Below, piece by piece: positions 54,789 through 62,583 of a stretch of DNA of 64,000 nucleotides; position 1 is the stretch's first letter; every line of letters starts with the position of its first letter. The stretch is from Saprospiraceae bacterium (GTDB lineage Bacteria; Bacteroidota; Bacteroidia; Chitinophagales; Saprospiraceae): NCBI GenBank assembly GCA_029262995.1, contig JAJCYH010000023.1, forward strand, positions 124,001 to 188,000. Reading direction: 5' to 3'. Both the position numbers and the translations under genes were made by a program. The notes beneath the pieces were generated by a model. The model was not told where the DNA came from. It saw nothing but the letters and a program-made list of their open reading frames with translations, and made no database searches.

Positions 54789-54809
54789 AATTTATATTTT
54801 ATACTCTTT

Positions 54810-55742
54810 CTATAATTTTTCTAATTCATAGAGGAGCTCGGATTGATTGATCTGCTCCAGAATAATATTATGTACAGAATCTCCAACTGATGCTATCCCT
54901 TTGTAGAAATAAAACCGTTCATCCAAAGTTGAAATAACAACAATCGTATAAGTTGTTTGAGATAAAAATGGAATATTAAAAGAGCAAATACTATTACTTT
55001 CCGAATTATTAGTTCTCACTGTAGTAACATAATTATTGTCACTAGATATTAAATAACTGGAGGTGTTCTCCAATGAAAAATTACTTTCATACTTCAAACA
55101 AATATCATCATAGATGTAATTATCAACTGGAACACTTACAACATTATACCATCCAGACTTATTAACCTTTACCGAATATCCATTTTCAGTCTTTAATGAA
55201 CCATCACTTGCATTTACTTCCCAAGTCCCATAATTGAGTCTATTATTCAAGTCAACATCGTCATACTGCCAACTTAGGTTCCCAGATTCAAAATCTCCTA
55301 TACCTACTAGTATTTCGTCTGACAATTTTTCATAAGGAAACTTTACTTCAATAAATTTATCCGTATCCAGTTTATTAATGAATGCTTCTGCTTCAATAGA
55401 AACATAGAAACTATAAATTGAACTTATTGCTCCCCGCTCTGAAAAGTGATCTACATTATGAAGAAAAAAATCTTGAAATGAGTTCATTTCAATGAAGTTA
55501 ATGGTATACTCTTCGCCAGTATAACCATAAAGTACATTTGAAGGAACAGTAACAATAGCATTATTGTCAGTACTCAAAACATGGGGATTATCGGCTTTGA
55601 GATTAGCCAACATTGATTGGCTTGGGATTAGGAATTTGAGTTCTGAGATCGGTCCTGAGGTTTCAGTAGGAATGAAGATATCGCTATCCTCAACACAAGA
55701 AACTAACAGTACAAGTAAAACTCCAGGTATCAACTTTTTCAT
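54810..55742 (-). CDS. Uncharacterised lipoprotein of the ECF-sigma/barrel operon
   Basis: A 310-residue predicted lipoprotein: LIPGVLLVLLVSCVEDSD gives a type II signal with the cysteine near residue 16. The body is beta-rich with a carboxypeptidase-regulatory-like or SusE-like character (TVPSNVLYGYTGEEYTINF, SLKTENGYSVKVNKSGWYNV). I do not recognise a named family. It is third in an operon after an ECF sigma factor and a protein with an anti-sigma-like N-terminus and a barrel, 29 bases after the latter, so it may be the surface-exposed partner. Confidence 0.7.
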   Translation of the reverse strand: MKKLIPGVLLVLLVSCVEDSDIFIPTETSGPISELKFLIPSQSMLANLKADNPHVLSTDNNAIVTVPSNVLYGYTGEEYTINFIEMNSFQDFFLHNVDHFSERGAISSIYSFYVSIEAEAFINKLDTDKFIEVKFPYEKLSDEILVGIGDFESGNLSWQYDDVDLNNRLNYGTWEVNASDGSLKTENGYSVKVNKSGWYNVVSVPVDNYIYDDICLKYESNFSLENTSSYLISSDNNYVTTVRTNNSESNSICSFNIPFLSQTTYTIVVISTLDERFYFYKGIASVGDSVHNIILEQINQSELLYELEKL

Positions 55743-55771
55743 TATCTCGTATTAATTGTATTGTAAATTTT

Positions 55772-57067
55772 CTAAATTCTATATTTAACTCCAGCAACAA
55801 TGCCTAAATTGAAAAAACGCTGATCTACAGCATTGGTACTAACGTTTATGTTTTTTGAGAAATAACGCATATTAAGACCCGCATTGAAACTAAACTTATC
55901 GTTAATTATTGTTTCAAGATCTAACGCACCACTATAGGATAATCCCCATTTGGTTTTAAACAAATCATTATCATTACGTCCATATTCATAAGGCTCTCCG
56001 TTACTATCAACCATATAACCTCTACTTCTTGTTCGCATGTTAAATATTAAACCTGCAGATGCACGAAGATGGATTTTATCAGTCAAAGGATATGAATAAC
56101 CTACTGAAATAGGAATGTCGAGCATTTTAAAAGAATTGTTTACAGTAAGTTCTTGTACTCCAATTTCCTGGTAAACACTCGTGTCTTTATTAATAGAAAC
56201 AACTTCACCTTGAGGGTTAAACAATGTATCAATAATTATTGAAGTGATGTTGTTAATTATATCCTCTTGTCTATGATAAAATTTAATATTGATCTGATTA
56301 TACGATATTCCTGTTTGGACAAATAAACCATTGTAAAAATCGTATCCCAGTCCAGTCTCAAAAGAAAATGAAGGCACACCAGATTCTGTTAAATCCCTTT
56401 CGGAAATCAAACTAGACATTTCTGATCCATCACTAGACAATGATTGAAAAGGGTAGTAAGAACCCAATTGAGAGTATAGATATAATCCAGGCCACTTTCT
56501 TTTAAAATCTGGGCAGTCGTTTCCTGAATTAAATAATCTTGGAAACAATAAAATATCTTCTTCTTGATTTAGTTGGAATATAATTTCTTTATTCAAACCA
56601 GCCAGTCCAATTTGTGTAAAAGGAGTGAGTTTTCTTTGCTTATTCCCAGAGGCAATTTGAAAACTAAGATTTTGAGGTGAATTTTTAAATGACCCTATAG
56701 AATTGTAACTCAATGAAGGAATCTTTTCAATACTTAGTGTTTGATTTAACTTCATTGAATTATCAGAAACTAAATTTTCCGTATCTACAAAATTTTCAAA
56801 TCTGTCAGATAGTACTGAATTCTCTGCAAAGTATTTATCGTCTGTATTTTCCAAGCTAGGCTTTTCCTTACTATCAACTGAAATAGGGTAGTAATACGCA
56901 AAGAATAATAAAGGGAGACCAATGAGTAGGCTCATCAATAAAAACCAAACTTTAGGCCTTTTGTCTTTGCGATCCAAGTTTTGTTCAATAGCGTCCCATA
57001 ACCCAGAAGAAACAGGCATTTCGGCATTGAACAACTTATCTCTTATTTTTTCATCAAAATTTTTCAA
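55772..57067 (-). CDS. Anti-sigma-like N-terminus joined to an outer-membrane beta-barrel domain
   Basis: 431 residues. The N-terminal 38 residues are cytoplasm-like and resemble the start of Bacteroidota anti-sigma factors (FDEKIRDKLFNAEMPVSSGLWDAIEQNL), followed by one strong membrane helix (VWFLLMSLLIGLPLLFFAYYY, residues about 40-60). A poorly ordered linker of about 120 residues follows, and then a PorT/OmpA-like beta-barrel domain (about 185-431) with strands such as LYLYSQLGSYYPF, FVQTGISYNQINIKFY and FFNLGIVAGVKYRI. The gene overlaps the ECF sigma gene by four bases. An anti-sigma factor with its own barrel sensor is inferred; the architecture recurs in Bacteroidota. Confidence 0.8.
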   Translation of the reverse strand: MKNFDEKIRDKLFNAEMPVSSGLWDAIEQNLDRKDKRPKVWFLLMSLLIGLPLLFFAYYYPISVDSKEKPSLENTDDKYFAENSVLSDRFENFVDTENLVSDNSMKLNQTLSIEKIPSLSYNSIGSFKNSPQNLSFQIASGNKQRKLTPFTQIGLAGLNKEIIFQLNQEEDILLFPRLFNSGNDCPDFKRKWPGLYLYSQLGSYYPFQSLSSDGSEMSSLISERDLTESGVPSFSFETGLGYDFYNGLFVQTGISYNQINIKFYHRQEDIINNITSIIIDTLFNPQGEVVSINKDTSVYQEIGVQELTVNNSFKMLDIPISVGYSYPLTDKIHLRASAGLIFNMRTRSRGYMVDSNGEPYEYGRNDNDLFKTKWGLSYSGALDLETIINDKFSFNAGLNMRYFSKNINVSTNAVDQRFFNLGIVAGVKYRI

Positions 57068-57624
57068 CCTGCTAATCTGATTAAGTTAAGTAATTGTGTT
57101 TTCAATAAAGTTCTTGCTTTCACCAATTGAGACCTGGAAGTACTTTCACCAATACCCAATGAATCTGCAATTTCTTTATGAGAATATCCTTCAATGACAT
57201 ACATGTTAAATACGGTTCTATATCCATCAGGTAAATTCTGAACCAAGCGAAGAATCTCATCTTTTGACATTTCTTCAATAATCGTTGGCGTAGGATCAAA
57301 AACATGTTTATCATCTATGTCAGAGTAATTATGTTTAGTGACATTTTTTTGCTTATATTTTAAAGCTGTATTTATCATTACTCTACGCATCCATGCTTCA
57401 AGAACACCTTCGCCACTATATAAATCCAGCTTATTGAAAATTCGTATGAATCCTTCTTGCAAAATATCCTCAGCTTCGTTTTTATCTCTAGCAAATCGAT
57501 AACATAATGCCATCATTTTACCAGAGTGCAGTTCAAACAGTTGCTTGCAGGATATCCTGTCTCCCTTCAAACAAAGGGCCACAAGTTCTTTTTCTGTAAT
57601 GCTGTTCAAACTTAAAGGCGACAT
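57064..57624 (-). CDS. ECF sigma factor
   Basis: ECF-type RNA polymerase sigma factor of about 186 residues. Region 2: LALCLKGDRISCKQLFELH, ALCYRFARDKNEAEDILQEGFIRIF; region 4: LPDGYRTVFNMYVIEGYSHKEIADSLGIGESTSRSQL. I chose ATG at 57624 (MSPLSLNSITEKEL); an in-frame ATG at 57660 adds a non-conserved hydrophobic segment. It heads an operon with the anti-sigma/barrel protein and a lipoprotein; unlike the 15-kb cluster there is no FecR or TonB receptor. Confidence 0.92.
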   Translation of the reverse strand: MSPLSLNSITEKELVALCLKGDRISCKQLFELHSGKMMALCYRFARDKNEAEDILQEGFIRIFNKLDLYSGEGVLEAWMRRVMINTALKYKQKNVTKHNYSDIDDKHVFDPTPTIIEEMSKDEILRLVQNLPDGYRTVFNMYVIEGYSHKEIADSLGIGESTSRSQLVKARTLLKTQLLNLIRLAG

Positions 57625-57732
57625 AATTCTCAATAACTTAATAGATACAATAAAATACAATTTTGCTGCCTGAATCCCAAGTTTAATTACACTTGGATAC
57701 AGAAAGCGTCGTTCAATTACTAATATAAGCGA

Positions 57733-58482
57733 TTATTCTTTCTTATCTTCAGGGTTTTCATCATCTATAATGGCATCATCAATAATTTCGTTGCCATCAC
57801 CATCATTATCCGTAAATCCAGTAGCTTTACGATTGTCTGTTGTTTTCTTTTCTTCAGACTCTTTAATGGTAATTTTACCCTCTGAAAAAGAATCATACTT
57901 CCCATCAGCATATTGAGAAGCTTTGGAAAAAAAGTCATCTTCCCCATCCAAAAGACTTCCTCCAACAGCTAAATCATCATCGGCAAAATCCTTTTTAGGC
58001 TTTGCTTTTTCAGCTTCAGCCCATTTATCGGCCTTATCCATTGTCTCACTTAACTTATCACCTAGTTTACTGGCCGTATCTTTCGCTTTATCAACCATGT
58101 CGTCTTTGATGTCCAGAATTTTGGACCCTAGGTCTTCACTTACCGTTTTTCCTTTTTCAACAATTGCCTCACCAGCTGTCAGAATCTCATCACCTACCTT
58201 TTCACTAACTTCCGCAGCTTTTTTAACAGCTGGAGAATCTCCAATTTCTTCAATTTGATGCTTAGCTTTTTCGTATAGTTCCTTTGAGTTTTCTTCAATA
58301 GATTGCTTTAATCCGGAAGTCCTTTCTGATACGTCATCAGAAATCTGCGAAAACTTGGCTTTAGTTGTATCTACAAATTCATCAGCCTCTTCCTTTATGT
58401 ACTTGCTTGTTTTCTCTCCTGTATGTTTAGCTACAGAGCTTGCACCGAAGAACAACCTCTTTAATTCACTTAGAAATCCCAT
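57733..58482 (-). CDS. LEA/YtxH-like amphipathic-helix protein with acidic tail
   Basis: 249 residues, highly charged. Residues 1-165 are built of repeated amphipathic 11-mer-like helices (for example KYIKEEADEFVDTTKAK, DDMVDKAKDTASKLGDKLSE) resembling late-embryogenesis-abundant and apolipoprotein-like proteins; the rest is acidic and rich in Asp (DNDGDGNEIIDDAIIDDENP). There is no signal peptide or membrane span. Such proteins are linked to desiccation, osmotic or membrane stress, but that is general family knowledge only. Divergent from the coiled-coil gene at 58622. Confidence 0.75.
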   Translation of the reverse strand: MGFLSELKRLFFGASSVAKHTGEKTSKYIKEEADEFVDTTKAKFSQISDDVSERTSGLKQSIEENSKELYEKAKHQIEEIGDSPAVKKAAEVSEKVGDEILTAGEAIVEKGKTVSEDLGSKILDIKDDMVDKAKDTASKLGDKLSETMDKADKWAEAEKAKPKKDFADDDLAVGGSLLDGEDDFFSKASQYADGKYDSFSEGKITIKESEEKKTTDNRKATGFTDNDGDGNEIIDDAIIDDENPEDKKE

Positions 58483-58621
58483 CTTTTTATAATTTTTATT
58501 TTTAATACTTTCTCAAATGCTAGCTTTACAATTTCAAAGCTTTAGTTAAGATAAAAAAACTATATTACTATAAGCTAATCAATTCGATTAATGTCATTCT
58601 TATTAATATAAAAATAAAGAT

Positions 58622-59563
58622 TTGAGTTCCCTTTCAAATATTCAGTTGCAGATTAAGGATGCTTTGGAAAAGTATGAGAAATTATCTCGCATAGACAGGC
58701 ACATCAATGGCATTAATAAAAAACTTTCAGAAGCCTACAAGACATTAGAGAATCTTGACAATGTGCTTGATGATGAATTAAAGGATATAGAAAAGCTTGA
58801 ATCCATAGGTATTACCTCTGTATTTCATAAGGTTTTAGGTAACAAAGATGAACAACTTGATAAAGAACGTCAAGATTTTCTTGAAGCTTCTCTTAAATAT
58901 AAAGAATTTAAAAGTGCCGTTGAATTAATGGAGTATGAAAAAGAACTTTTACAAAAAAAGCTCCATCAATTGCCCTTGATGAAAAATGAGATTGATAGAC
59001 TTAAAGCTTTAAGAGAAAAAGAACTTCTGTCAAATGATACAGCACTAAGACTAAGGCTTATTGAGATAATTGACAAGCAGGATTCATCTATAATTCTTAG
59101 AAAGGAAATCTTAGATGCGATTGAAGAAGGTGAGAAAAGCGAAAAAATGCTAAATGTTGTTTTATCGTATCTAAAAAAAGCTAGAGATTGGGGGCGCTGG
59201 GATAAGAAAAGCCACAAAAAAATGGAGCTTCAAAAACATTCTGCAATAGATAAGGCAATAAAAAATATAAGCAGAGCACAATTCCAACTAGATCTATTTG
59301 CACAAGAGCTAAATGATATTGGCAGAAAAAACTTGAATCTAAAACTGAATCATAGTCATTTTAATCAGTTTACTGATTTTTTCTTTGACAATTTAATCAG
59401 TGACTGGATAGTTCAGCAAAAAATCAAAAGCACAATTAGCAGTATTGAATCAACCTATGACCATGTTCATCGAATCTTGCTAGGTTTAAGAAAAGAATAC
59501 GCAGTTTGCGAAAAGCATCTTAATGAGCTAGAGGATCAAAAAAACAAACTTCTGTTGTCTTAG
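58622..59563 (+). CDS. Uncharacterised coiled-coil protein
   Basis: 313 residues, almost entirely heptad-like helix (DALEKYEKLSRIDRHINGI, QKKLHQLPLMKNEIDRLKAL, VHRILLGLRKEYAVCEKHLN). No signal peptide, membrane span or enzyme motif. The central ARDWGRWDKKSHKKMELQKH is a recognisable conserved-looking hinge. I do not know the family. The start is TTG at 58622, with no nearby in-frame ATG that would keep the first helix. Its 3' end overlaps the convergent VOC gene by four bases. Confidence 0.7.
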   Translation: MSSLSNIQLQIKDALEKYEKLSRIDRHINGINKKLSEAYKTLENLDNVLDDELKDIEKLESIGITSVFHKVLGNKDEQLDKERQDFLEASLKYKEFKSAVELMEYEKELLQKKLHQLPLMKNEIDRLKALREKELLSNDTALRLRLIEIIDKQDSSIILRKEILDAIEEGEKSEKMLNVVLSYLKKARDWGRWDKKSHKKMELQKHSAIDKAIKNISRAQFQLDLFAQELNDIGRKNLNLKLNHSHFNQFTDFFFDNLISDWIVQQKIKSTISSIESTYDHVHRILLGLRKEYAVCEKHLNELEDQKNKLLLS

Positions 59564-59946
59564 CGTTCTTTGGAGTATAAAGCCATCCTATTGCCTTCAG
59601 TGTCATAAAACAAAGCCATACTACCATGGTCTTCTGAAATCAATTTCCTTGCCTGAATGACTTGTCCTCCACTTGATTTGACCTTTTCAAGGGTTTCATC
59701 AATTTGTTCACATGCAAGATAAACGACTGGACCAGATTGATCAGACGCTACTTTATAATATCCGTTAGCATGATATACTAAAGCACCTGATACACCGGCT
59801 CCTGTTGGTTCTGAAGGAAGCATTGCCATTAACAATGGCCCCATAGGAAAAGAACTTAATTCCCATTGGAAAACAGCACTATAAAAATTAATCGCTCTCG
59901 ACATATCAACGACAGGAATTTCTATCCAAACAATAGGATTTTTCAT
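59560..59946 (-). CDS. VOC-family (glyoxalase-like) protein
   Basis: Vicinal oxygen chelate protein of 128 residues: IVWIEIPVVDMSRAINFYSAVF, PSEPTGAGVSGALVY, VVYLACEQIDETLEKVKSSG and the C-terminal DTEGNRMALYSKER. The glutamate and histidine metal ligands of true glyoxalase I are not all obvious. Members catalyse metal-dependent additions or act as resistance proteins; no specific reaction can be assigned. Confidence 0.87.
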   Translation of the reverse strand: MKNPIVWIEIPVVDMSRAINFYSAVFQWELSSFPMGPLLMAMLPSEPTGAGVSGALVYHANGYYKVASDQSGPVVYLACEQIDETLEKVKSSGGQVIQARKLISEDHGSMALFYDTEGNRMALYSKER

Positions 59947-59986
59947 AAGTTTGAGTCTTTTAAAATTTCTATAAAATAAAATCTTG

Positions 59987-60736
59987 ATGGCTAATGAAAA
60001 GATAATACAATTATTTGAGTATCGAAAATTGCCTTACTTGATTGAATTCTTTTCTAAGTCAGATAGAAAGAAAATTTTAAGCAGCTTAATTGAACTGCAA
60101 AAATCCATATACGAATTAGACTGTTACCTTGAATGCAATTGGAATTTAAGGCAGAGTGATTTGGATAAGTACTGGGAAGATATTTATAATAAAATTGAGA
60201 AATTAGGATATGACAGATCTAACGCTTTTCAAATGTGTTCTCATATTAGAAGATATCAATTACATGAAACTCAGTTGAGGGAATTGAAATTTCCAATGAG
60301 ATTAAACCAAGAGTACTTTTATTACTATAAGTCATGTGATGTTCGCTTAATGAGGGAAATTCTATTTGACAAATGCAAAAACTTAAGAGTGTCCCACAAA
60401 TTAAGCGACTGGCGATTATTTGATCTTGTTACAGAAATTAATGATGACATTGAAGACATTGAAGAAGACTTGCACACTATAAATTGCAATGCCTTTATGA
60501 TCAGTATTTTAGAAAAGGGGAGTAGTATTAGTGTTTCCACTTATAAAAAGTTTCTGAAAGCGCTTGTCGCAAAATCTGAATTAAGAGCATTAAAAAGGCA
60601 TAATAAATGGTATCAACAAATAAATAGTTGGACAATTACAGATGCTCAATTGACCTTGGAATTAATCAATAAAAAGCAGAAACTAGGGCTGTTAAATATT
60701 AAAAAAGGTGATTGTAAGCTATATAGTTTGTATTAA
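59987..60736 (+). CDS. Uncharacterised helical protein
   Basis: I do not recognise this 249-residue protein. It has no signal peptide or membrane span and is rich in Leu, Lys, Asp and aromatic residues, with likely long helices (FFSKSDRKKILSSLIELQKS, FDLVTEINDDIEDIEEDLHT). Several cysteines are present but form no clear metal site. I chose ATG at 59987 (MANEKIIQLFEY); a TTG three bases upstream is an alternative. It is on the same strand as the DUF1801 gene but separated by a promoter-like and a terminator-like element. Confidence 0.65.
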   Translation: MANEKIIQLFEYRKLPYLIEFFSKSDRKKILSSLIELQKSIYELDCYLECNWNLRQSDLDKYWEDIYNKIEKLGYDRSNAFQMCSHIRRYQLHETQLRELKFPMRLNQEYFYYYKSCDVRLMREILFDKCKNLRVSHKLSDWRLFDLVTEINDDIEDIEEDLHTINCNAFMISILEKGSSISVSTYKKFLKALVAKSELRALKRHNKWYQQINSWTITDAQLTLELINKKQKLGLLNIKKGDCKLYSLY

Positions 60737-60770
60737 ATGAAAAATATTTACAATTTCTTATTCTATTATT

Positions 60771-60801
60771 TTTGATAATTTAAAAGAGATTAATATATTT
60801 G
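60771..60801 (+). promoter_or_regulatory. Consensus promoter upstream of the DUF1801 gene
   Basis: TTTG (60771-60774), a 19-base spacer, and TATATTTG (60794-60801): an exact match to the Bacteroidota consensus TTTG-N19-TAnnTTTG, the best in the window. Transcription would start near 60806-60809 and meet the hairpin at 60835 after about 28 bases. Confidence 0.6.
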
Positions 60802-60804
60802 AAA

Positions 60805-60872
60805 TACTAATGGAAGTTGTTCTATAATGATTGGCTAGTGTCAGGTTGCTCAACCGGCACTAGTTTTTTTTT
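60805..60872 (+). ncRNA. Possible short RNA or attenuated leader (about 65 nt)
   Basis: Delimited by the consensus promoter at 60771-60801 and by the hairpin with nine T at 60835-60872. It would be either a free small RNA or the prematurely ended leader of the DUF1801 gene. It contains a five-codon frame, ATG at 60810 to TAA at 60827 (MEVVL), whose meaning is doubtful. No similarity to a known RNA class is recognised. Confidence 0.35.
60835..60872 (+). terminator. Strong intrinsic terminator or attenuator hairpin
   Basis: CTAGTG (60835-60840) pairs with CACTAG (60858-60863); the stem continues through TC/GG with one bulged A and GGTT/AACC around a GCTC loop, giving about 12 pairs. Nine T follow (60864-60872). 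This is the most GC-rich hairpin with the longest T run in the window. The DUF1801 ATG is only 22 bases after the T run, leaving no room for another promoter. Confidence 0.75.
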
Positions 60873-60894
60873 GAACCTAAACAACTTACATTAC

Positions 60895-61272
60895 ATGCAA
60901 TACGATGTGGCAACACCTTCAGAATACCTAGATGCACTTCAAAACGACTGGCGTAAATCAACATTACTGGAAATCAGAGATTTAATTTTAATCTCTGCAC
61001 CAGACATTAAAGAAGCTATAGATTATAAAATGTTGTCCTACAAACTTGTCAATGTAAATGCTTTTCACCTAAACGCTCAGAAAAACTTTGTAGGTCTTTA
61101 TGTAGGCAGTATTGACAAAATTGATCCTGACAAAAGAATGTTAGCAGATTTTGATTGTGGCAAAGGTTGTATTCGAATTAAGAAAACACATAATATTTCA
61201 CAATCTTTACTGCCAGAATTTATTGAAACTACAATATCTAAAATCAAGTCGGGATTTGATACAAGTTGCTAG
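60895..61272 (+). CDS. DUF1801 (YdhG-like) protein
   Basis: 125-residue protein of the DUF1801/YdhG family, which has a YjbR/CyaY-like fold. Typical stretches are ATPSEYLDALQNDWRKSTLLEIRDLI, APDIKEAIDYKMLSY and GCIRIKKTHNISQSLLPEFI. I chose ATG at 60895; a longer frame from 60817 would run through the terminator hairpin and is not supported. The function of the family is unknown. Its expression probably depends on transcription passing the upstream hairpin. Confidence 0.82.
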   Translation: MQYDVATPSEYLDALQNDWRKSTLLEIRDLILISAPDIKEAIDYKMLSYKLVNVNAFHLNAQKNFVGLYVGSIDKIDPDKRMLADFDCGKGCIRIKKTHNISQSLLPEFIETTISKIKSGFDTSC

Positions 61273-61332
61273 TACTATTTTGCCTATAATTTATATTATG
61301 TTAAATAGACTGTTTACTAAACCCCCTATTTA

Positions 61333-62442
61333 ATGGGTGAAATAAAAATTGCACTCATAGAAAGCTATTATGGTGGATCTCATAAATATTGGGCCGATAA
61401 TCTGATTGAAGGCTTACCATACGATGTATCTCTATTCAGTCTGCCTGCCAGACACTGGAAATGGCGTATGCAAGGATCCGCACCCGTGTTCGCCAAGGAA
61501 ATACTTGATCATCCTGAAACCTTTGAGATCTTTATAGTCAGTGATATGATTGATCTCTCCTTTTTCAAAGCTTTAATTTCAAATCGATATTCCAACACGC
61601 CTTGCATCTATTACATGCATGAAAATCAATTGACCTATCCTTTGGCTGAAGCAGATAAAGAAAAACACTTTGATTTGAGCTATGGCTATATGAACTACAA
61701 ATCATGCCTAGCTTCGGACTTAGTTATTTTTAACTCCCAATATCATCGTAAAGTATTCATCGATGCTTGTCGCTCTATTTTGTTGAAAATGCCCGAGTTA
61801 AAAAATATTGAAACGCTAAAGACTATTTTTAATAAATCAAAAATAATCCCGGTTGGTATTGATATACTTAGATTAGATCAGCTCATTCAAACTGAAAATA
61901 AAGAAAAACATTTTCCTCCATCAATTCTTTGGAATCATAGATGGGATGAAGATAAAAACCCAAAATATTTTCTTGACTTATTAAAGCTATTGGACCGCAG
62001 CAATATAAAGTTTTCCTTGCTACTTACAGAGCAAAATAGAAGTTCAAATCAGTATTTAAATTATATAAAGAAATACTTTAATAATAGAATCATATCTTGC
62101 AGGTATATAAATAGTTATGAAGATTATATATCAACTATTTCCAAATGCAGCTTGATGCCCGTAAGTCCAGGGCATGATTTTTTTGGAATCAGCGTCTTAG
62201 AGGCTATTTATATGGGCGTTACTCCTCTTCTTCCAGTGGGTTACGTCTACGAAGAACACTTTAATATAGAAAAAAACCGTTCCGTATTTTATTCAAATAA
62301 GGAAGAGTATTTCAATAAATCAATATCTATATTAGAAGATAAGCTTACGATAGATCATCTTGATTTAAAGAAGTCAATCAATCGGTATAATGTTGAGAAC
62401 CTTATGCTAGACTATATCCGTTGTATTAAATCCTTATTGTAA
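61333..62442 (+). CDS. GTDC1/QTMAN-like glycosyltransferase (probable tRNA-queuosine mannosyltransferase)
   Basis: 369-residue GT-B enzyme of the DUF3524/GTDC1 family. Diagnostic blocks: LIESYYGGSHKYW (residues 8-20), LPARHWKWRMQG (37-48), YYMHENQLTYPL near 92-103, YGYMNYKSCLASDLVIFNS, ILWNHRWDEDKNP and the C-terminal PVSPGHDFFGISVLEAIYMG with the conserved glutamate. In animals the homologue (QTMAN) adds mannose to queuosine in tRNA-Asp from GDP-mannose. Bacterial members are widespread but less studied, so the same reaction here is inference. Length agrees with the bacterial form. It begins 60 bases after the DUF1801 gene. Confidence 0.85.
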   Translation: MGEIKIALIESYYGGSHKYWADNLIEGLPYDVSLFSLPARHWKWRMQGSAPVFAKEILDHPETFEIFIVSDMIDLSFFKALISNRYSNTPCIYYMHENQLTYPLAEADKEKHFDLSYGYMNYKSCLASDLVIFNSQYHRKVFIDACRSILLKMPELKNIETLKTIFNKSKIIPVGIDILRLDQLIQTENKEKHFPPSILWNHRWDEDKNPKYFLDLLKLLDRSNIKFSLLLTEQNRSSNQYLNYIKKYFNNRIISCRYINSYEDYISTISKCSLMPVSPGHDFFGISVLEAIYMGVTPLLPVGYVYEEHFNIEKNRSVFYSNKEEYFNKSISILEDKLTIDHLDLKKSINRYNVENLMLDYIRCIKSLL

Positions 62443-62583
62443 AATGTCGATAAACTTAAATTAAACTTAATTTGCATAAAATATCATTGCTTTGATCGAA
62501 TATTGCATGATCTTTGAACCCTTTGATAAACATTTGCATTATGCATTGTATCTATTATTTAAAAAACTAATTCTAATAATTAA

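Noticed and set aside
57677-57696. Six-bp inverted repeat CCAAGT/ACTTGG upstream of the second ECF sigma gene
   Set aside because: Too short and not followed by a T run; it could be an operator but there is no further support.
57923-58258. Plus-strand Ser/Leu-rich frame
   Set aside because: It is the antisense of the LEA-like amphipathic helices and lacks any start context.
60817-60894. Upstream extension of the DUF1801 frame
   Set aside because: The extra 26 residues run through the terminator hairpin and T run and do not resemble the family; ATG at 60895 gives the standard start.
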